This document shows positions 1 through 6,357 of a DNA stretch of 7,474 nt, one piece after another; position 1 is the first letter of the stretch, and each line of letters opens with the position of its first letter. Below the pieces are notes generated by a model. That model was not told where the DNA came from and made no database searches. It saw only the letters and a program-made list of their open reading frames with translations. A program made the translations under genes and the position numbers. Origin of the DNA: Bacillota bacterium (GTDB lineage: Bacteria > Bacillota > Bacilli > Calditerricolales > Calditerricolaceae); contig PKQU01000099.1 of NCBI GenBank assembly GCA_017577925.1, positions 1 to 7,474 of the forward strand, in the 5' to 3' direction.

Positions 1-2008
1 GCGCCGACCGCAGCGCGACCCACCGCGCCGCCAAGCGGAAGCGCCGGCGCGGCGACGCGGCCAACGCCACCGCCGCACCGCAGCCCAGGGCCAGCGCCAG
101 AATGCCGAACGCGGTTTTGGCCCGTTCACTTTCGACACCGGACCCCGGCCACCAACGCCGCCACCAGGGGGCTTCGGCGACCTGCGGCGTGTCGGTCGCC
201 TCCGGCCGGACAGCGGTGCTGGGCCTGTCGCTCGGTGCGGGCCCACCCGGAGCGGAAAGCGGAGCTGCGGGCCCAAGGGCCGGCGCGTCCTTCGCTTCAC
301 GGAACGGCACCGGGTTGAGAAAGGCGGGTGTCGGCTCAAAGGGAACCCACCCCACGCCAGCGAAATACACCTCGACCCACGAATGGGCGTTCCGGTTGCG
401 CACTGCCACCTCGCTCTCGCCGTACGCGCCCTGTTCGTTCGGCGGGGCGAACCCCTTCACCCAGCGCGCCGGAATGCCCGCGGCGCGCAGAAGCACGACC
501 ATCGCCGTCGAGAAGTGGTCACAGTACCCGCGCCGGCTTTCGAAGAGGAAGTGGTCGACAAAATCCTGCCCGCGCCCAGGGACGGGAACGTCGCGCGTCT
601 CGTACCGGTATGTTCCCGAACGCAGGTGGCGCAGGATGGCCGTCACCTTTTCGTAGGGCGTGGCATGCGCAGCGGTCAGCTCCCGCGCCTTCTCCCGCAC
701 CCGCGCCGGCAGCGCCGTCGGCAACTGCAAATAGGGCTCAAGCCCCGCCGTTTCCAGCGGCGCCCGGCGCAGCGCGGCCATGTCCACCTCGCCGAGCAGC
801 GCCGTCGCCGTGTAGCCGGCCACCGCCTCGCCGTCTTTGGCCACGCGGACCCCCTCCAGATTCCCGCCGTAAAAGACGATGCGGCGCACGGCCGGAGACG
901 CATCGGCGGCAAAGTGCACCACCTGCTCCACGGCGCGCGCGTTGACCGCCTGAACGAGAGGCGAAACGGGTGCCGGCCTTGATGTGGTCACGACGGCATG
1001 CCGCTCGTTTACGATGCGGGTTTCCCATCCCCGTCCGGTATACACCTCCCGGACCTCGCCTCGCCAGTAGTGGCGACCCGATGTGCGGGCGGTAAAGACG
1101 ACGGTGTCGTCCTGCACGAAGGGACCCCCCAGCCTGCGGTCGTCGTCATCGTAGCCGATCCGCTGCACCGCCTTCGGGCCCGTTCCCGGAAGCCACGCCA
1201 GCGGATCGGGCCCCAATGGAGCAAAGGAGGGTCCCAACGCCGCGACAGTGACGCCCAGCGCCGCAGCCAGGGCCGCGCCGCTCCACCACCGCCACGCACC
1301 GGGCCGCGATCCGTTTTCGAAGTTCGCCCCCGCTTGGCGCCCGGCGTCCGCCGGCCGTCTGCACCGCGGCGTCCGTGGCTCGGCCAGGCGCGCCCGTGTG
1401 GCGCCGGCGAGAAGGAGCAGGCCGACGGCGGTGGCGCGGATCACCGCCCACCGCCCCTCGAAGGGCGTGAAGGTATCCAGGACGGCCAGATACGCCACCG
1501 TGCCCACAACGACACCGAGCGGGCGGTGGCGCTGCACCGCTTCCCGGTAGGCCAGGCCGCTGAGCACCCCGAGAAACAGGCAAAAGCCCGCCGTCCGCGT
1601 CACGGGATCGAGGATCAGCCACGCGCCCTCCCCCATTTTGGACCCGTCAGCCCAGAGGCGCGCGGCAAATTCGCCGATCCACCCCGGGGGCCACGGGGCA
1701 CGGTCAAAAAAGAGGGGAAACACGGCCAGCGTCACCCCGAGAAGGGCCACCGTCCGGCGCCGTCCGCGCCCGGCAACGCGCAAGGCCGTCCACAACGCGA
1801 GCAAGAGGCCAAAGAGCGGCACGCCCCCCGTGTCGCTGACCGCCGGCAGGGGAAGGATCCACTCGACCATCAGCGCCAGCAGCATGACGGCCAGCGCACC
1901 GTCACGCCACCGTCCGGCGACACGCGCGCCAGCCTGCCGCCACACCGCCGGAGGAGAGAAGCGTGGCGGCCTTGATGTCGCGCGACCGCCCGGGTCAGCT
2001 GCCCCCAT
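1..2008 (-). CDS. Transglutaminase-like membrane protein (DUF3488/TgpA/YebA type), 3' end cut by window edge
   Basis: This frame stays open from an ATG at 2008 to the left edge (669 codons visible, no stop). The start has a GGAGGTGA ribosome binding site 8 nt upstream and overlaps the end of the DUF58 gene by 14 nt. The N-terminal ~260 residues hold about six hydrophobic segments (roughly 37-56, 62-78, 86-100, 137-153, 163-178, 186-202, 243-260), matching the DUF3488 membrane domain. A long extracytoplasmic part follows, with a transglutaminase core at about 440-562: Cys496 in RGYCDHFSTA, His542 in NAHSWVEVYF and Glu558 in VPFEPTP. A Pro/Ala-rich linker (about 570-612) leads to a last membrane helix near 632-652 and a basic tail cut by the edge; a DUF4129 tail would be expected in this family. 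Cys-His-acid enzymes of this fold hydrolyse or form amide bonds; the substrate here is unknown, possibly wall or surface protein. The acid is Glu rather than Asp. The family call is confident, the role is inference. Confidence 0.93.
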   Translation of the reverse strand, partial: MGAADPGGRATSRPPRFSPPAVWRQAGARVAGRWRDGALAVMLLALMVEWILPLPAVSDTGGVPLFGLLLALWTALRVAGRGRRRTVALLGVTLAVFPLFFDRAPWPPGWIGEFAARLWADGSKMGEGAWLILDPVTRTAGFCLFLGVLSGLAYREAVQRHRPLGVVVGTVAYLAVLDTFTPFEGRWAVIRATAVGLLLLAGATRARLAEPRTPRCRRPADAGRQAGANFENGSRPGAWRWWSGAALAAALGVTVAALGPSFAPLGPDPLAWLPGTGPKAVQRIGYDDDDRRLGGPFVQDDTVVFTARTSGRHYWRGEVREVYTGRGWETRIVNERHAVVTTSRPAPVSPLVQAVNARAVEQVVHFAADASPAVRRIVFYGGNLEGVRVAKDGEAVAGYTATALLGEVDMAALRRAPLETAGLEPYLQLPTALPARVREKARELTAAHATPYEKVTAILRHLRSGTYRYETRDVPVPGRGQDFVDHFLFESRRGYCDHFSTAMVVLLRAAGIPARWVKGFAPPNEQGAYGESEVAVRNRNAHSWVEVYFAGVGWVPFEPTPAFLNPVPFREAKDAPALGPAAPLSAPGGPAPSDRPSTAVRPEATDTPQVAEAPWWRRWWPGSGVESERAKTAFGILALALGCGAAVALAASPRRRFRLAARWVALRSA

Positions 2009-3296
2009 AGGTCTCACCTCCCCCCACGCGAACCAACCCGTGCGCCGTCGCACGGTACACCACAACCCCCGCGGCGGATAGCGCCGCAAGCGCCGCCGGC
2101 GACAGCCCTTCGGAACCCGTGACCGCCCCCGGCATTCCCTCAGCGGCCTCCGTCCCGTCGTCGTCAGCGTCCACCGGCGGGATCCAACACACGGCCACGA
2201 CCGGGCCGCCGGCGGCCATCCGCCGCAGCGCGTCCACCGCATCCCCGTCGAGCCGCGGGGTAACGACGATGACGGCCGCGCTCGGCCGCCTCTCCAGCGC
2301 CTGCAGCGTGTGGGCGAAGGGAGAAGTGACGTCGGCCGCCACCGTCAGCAGATGATCGAGCAGCCGCCGGTACGCGGTGGCCTCATGGCGCGGCATGATC
2401 CACGCCGCATCGGGAGGTTCGGCGATGAGCGCCACATCCCGATCCGCGGAACGGGCAGCGACGGCCACGCTCGCCGCCGCGCTCACCGCCTGCTCAAAGC
2501 GCGCTTCGCCGTGCGACCCGTAATCGTAGACCGTGCGATTCAGAACCACCACCACGTCCTTCCCGTCGGCCCGCGCATCAAAGGTCTTGGTGAAGAGCTG
2601 GCCGCGATGCGCCGTCAGCTTCCAGTGGACGCGGCTCGGCGGGTCGCCCGGATGGTACGCCCGCACGCCGGCAACGGTGGTCACGTCTTCCTGCGCCGCC
2701 CGGATGCGGGGCATCCCGTACCGTGTTCCTCCCGACCCGAACGGCCACGCCGCGCACGTCCACACGCGCGGATACACCCGCACCGTTGCGGGCAGCGCCA
2801 CCGTTCGCTCCATCCGCACGAGCCCAAACCAATCGCCGGTGCGAAGCGTCACCGTCGCCAGCCGCACTTCGCCCCGCGGCACCCGCTCCAGTCCCAAGGA
2901 TAAGGTCATGCGCCGGCGCAGTCCCGGCAGAAGTAGGCCCACCGGATCCCCACGCCGCCGCCACGCCTCCGGCCACCCGTCTTCCACCTGCAGGTAGGGC
3001 AGCGGAAACCACCCACGGTCCACCTCCAGCACCAGCTCCAGCCGCTCGCCGGCCGTGCCCGTCACCTCGGTCGCCGCGCGCCGCACGCGAACGGAGGCGA
3101 GCCCCACAAGGGCCAGCGCCGTACCATAGGCGGCGAGCAACAGCGCCGTGTAAACGAGAAACCAGCTGATCGCGCCGCCTTGAACGACGGCAAACGCCAA
3201 GGCGGCCGCTGCCAGCGCCCACGCCCGACCGCACGCCTTGGCCGCTTGGCCCGCCTTCCGCGCCGCGCGGACGAATCCGTTCGCGCCGACCTTCAC
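1995..3296 (-). CDS. DUF58 domain-containing membrane-anchored protein (YeaD type)
   Basis: A 433-residue protein starting with GTG at 3296, 4 nt after the stop of the MoxR gene, with the ribosome binding site GGAGGGG lying inside the end of that gene. Two hydrophobic stretches (about 26-40 and 43-68) form an N-terminal hairpin anchor. A beta-rich region follows (about 75-180). The diagnostic DUF58 signature is at about 210-240: VRAYHPGDPPSRVHWKLTA, followed by an LFTKTFD strand. A von Willebrand A-like Rossmann half comes next (strand DVVVVLN near 247-253, then DVALIAE and AAVIVVTPR). DUF58 proteins are standard partners of MoxR ATPases and membrane transglutaminases, and are thought to act in assembly or control of cell-envelope complexes; no enzymatic reaction is established. 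The first vWA strand ends in Asn where a metal-site Asp is often seen, so a functional MIDAS metal site is doubtful. The stop overlaps the start of the transglutaminase gene, indicating coupled translation. Confidence 0.93.
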   Translation of the reverse strand: MKVGANGFVRAARKAGQAAKACGRAWALAAAALAFAVVQGGAISWFLVYTALLLAAYGTALALVGLASVRVRRAATEVTGTAGERLELVLEVDRGWFPLPYLQVEDGWPEAWRRRGDPVGLLLPGLRRRMTLSLGLERVPRGEVRLATVTLRTGDWFGLVRMERTVALPATVRVYPRVWTCAAWPFGSGGTRYGMPRIRAAQEDVTTVAGVRAYHPGDPPSRVHWKLTAHRGQLFTKTFDARADGKDVVVVLNRTVYDYGSHGEARFEQAVSAAASVAVAARSADRDVALIAEPPDAAWIMPRHEATAYRRLLDHLLTVAADVTSPFAHTLQALERRPSAAVIVVTPRLDGDAVDALRRMAAGGPVVAVCWIPPVDADDDGTEAAEGMPGAVTGSEGLSPAALAALSAAGVVVYRATAHGLVRVGGGETYGGS

Positions 3297-3300
3297 GGGC

Positions 3301-4284
3301 CTATCCCCTCCGCCGCGCCGACGGCACGGGAACGCGCACGCGGTCCAGGATGTCCTCCACCACCGCTTCCGCCGTTCGGCCCGCCACCTGCGCGTCGGGC
3401 TTCAGTCCCACGCGGTGCGCCAGCGTCGGCACGGCCAGGGCCTGCACGTCGTCGGGCACCACATAGGCGCGTCCGTGCAGGAAGGCGCGGGCCTGCGCGG
3501 CGCGAAACAGCGCGAGGGATCCGCGAGGGCTGGCCCCCAGCCGCACGGCCGGATGGCGGCGCGTCTCCTGCACCAGGGCAACAATATACGCCTTCACCGC
3601 CTCATCGACGTGCACCCGGCACACCTCCTCCTGCAGCGCGCACACGCCCGCCGGGTCCAGCACCGATTCCACGTCGGCAATGGGATGGCCCCCCTGCAGC
3701 CGGGTCAAGATGACCATCTCTTCCTCCGCCGTCGGGTAACCGAGGCACAGCTTCAACAAAAAGCGATCCACCTGCGCCTCGGGCAGGGGGTAGGTCCCCT
3801 CGAATTCGACGGGGTTCTGTGTGGCCAGCACGACAAACGGCCGCGGCAGGTCGTGCGTCACCCCGTCCACCGTGACGCTTCTTTCTTCCATCGCTTCCAA
3901 CAGCGCAGCCTGCGTCTTCGGCGACGTTCGGTTGATCTCGTCGGCCAGCACGATATGGGCCATCACCGGGCCGGGCCGAAACGAAAAACGCCCTTCGCGC
4001 GGGTCGTACACCGACACACCCGTCACGTCGGACGGGAGGAGGTCCGGCGTAAACTGGATGCGCGCAAACGAACACCCCAACGCCTTCGCCAGCGCGCGGA
4101 TCAACACCGTTTTTCCCACGCCTGGCACGTCTTCGATCAGCACGTGCCCCCCGCTGAGCACGGCGATGAGCGCCGCTTCCACCGCCGCCCGCTTCCCGAC
4201 CACGACGCGCTCCACCTGCTCGATCACACGCGCCAAATCGGGGCGGGGCCCTTCCGCAAACGCGCCCTCCGCTTCTGCGCGCAC
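3301..4284 (-). CDS. MoxR-family AAA+ ATPase
   Basis: A 327-residue protein, the usual length for MoxR ATPases. The start is GTG at 4284, with a GGAGAGGAG ribosome binding site 7 nt upstream. Motifs in order: Walker A PGVGKT (54-59) in EDVPGVGKTVL; the MoxR-typical FTPDLLPSDVTG (78-89); Walker B IVLADEINR (111-119); sensor 1 in LATQNPVEFEGTYPLPEAQ (153-171); an arginine-finger candidate Arg174 in VDRF; and sensor 2 in GASPRGSLAL (250-259). All catalytic positions are present, so it should be an active ATPase. It lies in the cytoplasm and is first in an operon with a DUF58 protein and a transglutaminase-like membrane protein, an arrangement also known from Bacillus (yeaC-yeaD-yebA). MoxR proteins act as chaperone-like factors that mature or activate partner complexes; the client here is unknown, and the two downstream products are the obvious candidates. 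Confidence 0.96.
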   Translation of the reverse strand: MRAEAEGAFAEGPRPDLARVIEQVERVVVGKRAAVEAALIAVLSGGHVLIEDVPGVGKTVLIRALAKALGCSFARIQFTPDLLPSDVTGVSVYDPREGRFSFRPGPVMAHIVLADEINRTSPKTQAALLEAMEERSVTVDGVTHDLPRPFVVLATQNPVEFEGTYPLPEAQVDRFLLKLCLGYPTAEEEMVILTRLQGGHPIADVESVLDPAGVCALQEEVCRVHVDEAVKAYIVALVQETRRHPAVRLGASPRGSLALFRAAQARAFLHGRAYVVPDDVQALAVPTLAHRVGLKPDAQVAGRTAEAVVEDILDRVRVPVPSARRRG

Positions 4285-4320
4285 GTTCTCGCTCCTCTCC
4301 TGTCAAAATCGACACGCTTG

Positions 4321-4345
4321 TCTTATGATTCTATCATCATAAAGA
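4321..4345 (-). promoter_or_regulatory. AT-rich promoter/operator region of the moxR operon with perfect inverted repeat
   Basis: This short AT-rich island in otherwise GC-rich DNA lies 37-61 bases upstream of the MoxR start. It contains a perfect inverted repeat TTATGAT-N6-ATCATAA (4323-4342), with an inner ATGAT-TCT-ATCAT palindrome (4325-4337). Read on the minus strand it offers two -10-like hexamers, TATGAT (4341-4336) and TAGAAT (4333-4328), each 5/6 to consensus. I find no good -35; a weak TTGCGG falls within the adjacent terminator hairpin. The promoter assignment is inference from position and composition. The palindrome would be well placed for a dimeric repressor. Confidence 0.45.
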
Positions 4346-4351
4346 AAGAGA

Positions 4352-4381
4352 CGGTCCGCAACCGGCAAAAGTTGCGGACCG
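4352..4381 (-). terminator. Rho-independent terminator of phoX
   Basis: A perfect 11-bp inverted repeat (CGGTCCGCAAC at 4352-4362, GTTGCGGACCG at 4371-4381) with an 8-nt loop. Read on the minus strand, the hairpin is followed by the T-rich run TCTCTTTCTTTA. It lies about 100 bases after the phoX stop codon and just before the moxR operon promoter, so it should insulate the two transcription units. The other strand has no T-run after the stem, so termination is probably one-directional. Confidence 0.85.
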
Positions 4382-4481
4382 CCCCGATCCCCGCCTCCGA
4401 TCTCGCCTCGGGCTTGCCCTTCGTCCCGGTCGCTGGGCACCGGCTCCTTGGCCGCGCGTGCATTCGCCACCGGCTTCCGCG

Positions 4482-6122
4482 CTAACCACTCGTCACGGCG
4501 ATGACCGCCGAACGCCCAAACCCGTGCCGTGGGTGCGGGTTCCACGTGTCCGGGTGTTGAATGCCGAGAAACAGCGTCTTCTCGTCCGGCGCGAAGAACG
4601 GCCCCGTCGTCTCGCAGCCGTCCGGGCCGGAGAGGAACTGCAAGGCCTCCCCGGCGTTCTTGCCCTCGGTGGGGATCAGGAAGAAGCCACAGTTGCCGAA
4701 GGGAGCGTACGCGCCCGTTTCGCCGGGGTCGTAGTCGACGGCCACCCACAGGTTCCCCGCCGAATCGAAGCAGAGGTTGTCCGGGCAGGCCAGGCCGCTT
4801 TGCGGACCGCCGACGGCGAACACCTCGAAGGTGAAGGTATCGCTGCCGTGGTCCCCGTCCGTCGGGATAAAGCGCAGGATCTGGCCATAGAAATTGCCGT
4901 GCCGGAGATTGTTCGTCAGCGCCAGGTACACCGTGCCGTCAAGGGGGTGAACCTCCACGTCCTCCGGCCGGTCGAGGGGCGTGGCGCCCACCGCCCGCGC
5001 CGCTTCCCGCGTGTACGTCAGCACGTCGGCCTGGCTCTTGAAGAAGGGCTGGCCGTCCTTTTGGTAGGTGCGCAGCTTCTCGTTCGTCTCGTAGTCGAGG
5101 GGGATCCACCGGCAATGCAGCAGGTCCGCCACGTAGAGCGTGCCGCTCTCCAGGATGTCGAAGTTGGCTTCGCGCCGATCGGGGTTGTACTTCTTGGCGC
5201 TGACGAACTTGTAGAAGCACTCGTCGGCCTTGTCGTCGCCCATGTACACGACGACGCGCCCGTCCTTGGTTAGGGTCATCGCCGCGTTTTCGTGGGCGAA
5301 GCGGCCCAAGGCCGTGTGCTTGCGAATGGGGGCATCGGGGTTGAAGGGGTCGATCTCCACCACCCACCCGTAATGCTCGTCGATGAAGTCGGGCCATCCG
5401 TAAACCGTTCCGTACTCCGTGTTCTCCTCGCACGAAAGCACCGTGTTCCACAGCGTCCGCCCACCGCCGCAGTTGCCCAGCGTCCCCTCGACCACGGTGG
5501 CCCCCTTCACCGCCGCCGACCCGCGCGCCGGACCGGTCAGCTGAACCGGCGTCGTCGCATCGATGCGGCGGTTGTACCGTTCGTCTTGCACCAGCTTCCA
5601 CGTGCCCTTCACCTTCCGCACGCGGATGACCGATCCGCCGACGGCCTGCTTTTGCAGGCGAAGCAGTTCCGGGTACTGGGCCAGCCTCTCCTTGGGAACG
5701 GCGTCCGGATGAATGCCCAGCATCTTCAGGTAGTTGCCCGGCACGGGAAACTCGTGGTTCACCCACAAGAGGCCGTCTTCCGCGTTGTTGCCGCCGGAAA
5801 GGGCGTCGATGGGGAAGTAAACGGTGAGATCGGTACTGTCGCCGAAGGTTTCCCCTTTGGCGTTGATCGTGTCGCCGAAGGAAGCGAGAACCGTGTAGGA
5901 AAAGCCCTTCGGGACCACCACATCGTTTTTCCGCAGCGGCGGCAACGGCTGAAAGTTCGCAAAACGCGACGACCCTCGCCCTTTCCGGGACGGAGGGCGC
6001 GCTGTCCGTTCGGCCGCAGCGGCCACGTGGGTCACCGGATCCAGCCCGGCCAATGAACCGAGCATGGCCGCCGCGCCCACGCCGAGGTACGTCAAAAACT
6101 GCCGACGACTGATGGGTTGCAC
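4482..6122 (-). CDS. phoX: PhoX family (DUF839) alkaline phosphatase, Tat-exported
   Basis: A 546-residue protein in the PhoX/DUF839 family. Family PhoX enzymes are calcium- and iron-dependent phosphomonoesterases that release phosphate from organic esters outside the cytoplasmic membrane. The N-terminus has a twin-arginine signal SRRQFL (5-10), then a hydrophobic stretch to about residue 28 and an AAAA-type cleavage region near 35-38. Family signatures: LLWVNHE (118-124), GNCGGGRTLWNTVLSCEEN (216-234) with Cys218 as the likely iron-ligand cysteine, GRFAHEN (273-279), DRPEDVEVHP (384-393) and CPDNLCFDSAGNLWVA near 446-461. I chose GTG at 6122 because GAGGTGA sits 5 nt upstream; the in-frame GTG at 6131 overlaps that site and would have no spacing. 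It is a single-gene unit, with a terminator at 4352-4381 and a possible Pho box upstream. Some DUF839 proteins are not proven phosphatases, so the activity is inferred from family membership. Confidence 0.92.
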   Translation of the reverse strand: MQPISRRQFLTYLGVGAAAMLGSLAGLDPVTHVAAAAERTARPPSRKGRGSSRFANFQPLPPLRKNDVVVPKGFSYTVLASFGDTINAKGETFGDSTDLTVYFPIDALSGGNNAEDGLLWVNHEFPVPGNYLKMLGIHPDAVPKERLAQYPELLRLQKQAVGGSVIRVRKVKGTWKLVQDERYNRRIDATTPVQLTGPARGSAAVKGATVVEGTLGNCGGGRTLWNTVLSCEENTEYGTVYGWPDFIDEHYGWVVEIDPFNPDAPIRKHTALGRFAHENAAMTLTKDGRVVVYMGDDKADECFYKFVSAKKYNPDRREANFDILESGTLYVADLLHCRWIPLDYETNEKLRTYQKDGQPFFKSQADVLTYTREAARAVGATPLDRPEDVEVHPLDGTVYLALTNNLRHGNFYGQILRFIPTDGDHGSDTFTFEVFAVGGPQSGLACPDNLCFDSAGNLWVAVDYDPGETGAYAPFGNCGFFLIPTEGKNAGEALQFLSGPDGCETTGPFFAPDEKTLFLGIQHPDTWNPHPRHGFGRSAVIAVTSG

Positions 6123-6161
6123 CGCGCTCACCTCTCCCGTTGGTTCGTTCCCACCACCTCC

Positions 6162-6226
6162 ACCCTACCACTGGTGTGTAAACGCGGCGCGAACGCCCAG
6201 TTAAGAGAACGCAAAGATTGGATCAA
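6162..6226 (-). promoter_or_regulatory. Candidate PhoP-box array and promoter upstream of phoX
   Basis: On the minus strand, five TT-initial hexamers occur at an exact 11-bp period: TTGATC (6226-6221), TTTGCG (6215-6210), TTAACT (6204-6199), TTCGCG (6193-6188) and TTTACA (6182-6177). Nine bases after the last one is a weak -10-like TAGGGT (6167-6162), giving a leader of about 33 nt to the phoX start. Bacillus PhoP-activated promoters carry TTAACA-like hexamers spaced by about 5 bases just upstream of the -10. The spacing and position fit, but only TTAACT and TTTACA are close to that consensus. The assignment is an inference. Confidence 0.4.
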
Positions 6227-6231
6227 CGACG

Positions 6232-6264
6232 GGTTTGCCCACTGGCGGCCACGGGCAGCAAACC
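6232..6264. repeat. Imperfect inverted repeat in the phoX-arsI divergent region
   Basis: GGTTTG-CCC (6232-6240) pairs with GGG-CAG-CAAACC (6253-6264), leaving a 3-nt bulge; the centre can add a small TGG/CCA pairing. No gene ends here and no T-run follows directly on either strand, so it does not look like a terminator. It could be an operator, a cruciform or chance; no function is assigned. Confidence 0.35.
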
Positions 6265-6285
6265 ATTGCATACATCGGTTTTTCC

Positions 6286-6315
6286 TTGACACCACCGTCT
6301 CGTATCAAATATTCT
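6286..6315 (+). promoter_or_regulatory. Promoter of the arsI-arsR operon
   Basis: A consensus -35 hexamer TTGACA (6286-6291) is followed after 18 bases by TATTCT (6310-6315), 4/6 to the -10 consensus; AATATT (6308-6313) with a 16-base spacer is an alternative. Transcription would begin near 6322, giving a leader of about 36 nt to the arsI start. The -10 is inside the first ArsR-type operator, so repressor binding would block RNA polymerase directly. Confidence 0.7.
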
Positions 6316-6319
6316 TGAT
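6304..6319. promoter_or_regulatory. ArsR operator O1 (ATCAA-N6-TTGAT)
   Basis: A perfect inverted repeat with half-sites ATCAA (6304-6308) and TTGAT (6315-6319) around a 6-base AT-rich centre. This is a typical ArsR/SmtB-family operator form. It covers the -10 of the arsI promoter. The likely ligand is the ArsR encoded two genes downstream in the same operon, giving autoregulation relieved by trivalent arsenic; this pairing is inferred from proximity. Confidence 0.75.
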
Positions 6320-6328
6320 GTGAAACCA

Positions 6329-6344
6329 ATCAATTTTTATTGAT
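6329..6344. promoter_or_regulatory. ArsR operator O2 (second copy, next to the arsI ribosome binding site)
   Basis: A second perfect repeat with exactly the same half-sites, ATCAA (6329-6333) and TTGAT (6340-6344), and a 6-base T-rich centre. It lies 25 bp centre-to-centre from O1, downstream of the predicted start point, and abuts the GGGAGGG ribosome binding site (6345-6351). It could act as a roadblock or help cooperative binding. Confidence 0.7.
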
Positions 6345-6357
6345 GGGAGGGAAAACG

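Noticed and set aside
998..1975. Long plus-strand open frame (325 codons) opposite the transglutaminase-like gene
   Set aside because: It is rich in Arg, Pro and Gly without recognisable motifs, and lies antisense to a clear gene in GC-rich DNA, where such frames arise by lack of stops.
4323..4342. Fur/PerR box at the moxR operon promoter
   Set aside because: The arm sequence and 6-base spacing do not fit the 7-1-7 Fur or PerR consensus, so I report it only as an unassigned palindrome.
4382..4481. Possible small gene between the phoX stop and the terminator
   Set aside because: The stretch has no start with a ribosome binding site; open frames crossing it are GC-driven continuations from phoX shadows.
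3238..4485. Plus-strand open frame of 415 codons opposite the MoxR ATPase gene
   Set aside because: Its composition is His/Arg-rich with no domain. The minus strand carries a full set of AAA+ motifs in the same region.
4458..6056. Two plus-strand open frames (4458-5273 and 5292-6056) opposite phoX
   Set aside because: Both are shadows of phoX, which has a Tat signal, family motifs and a ribosome binding site.
6123..6131. GTG at 6131 as the phoX start
   Set aside because: The Shine-Dalgarno sequence GAGGTGA overlaps this codon, leaving no spacing; GTG at 6122 has 5 nt spacing and gives a typical short Tat n-region.
6340..6357. TTG start for arsI, adding six residues
   Set aside because: The TTG lies inside operator O2 and upstream of the GGGAGGG site, which is ideally spaced for ATG 6358.
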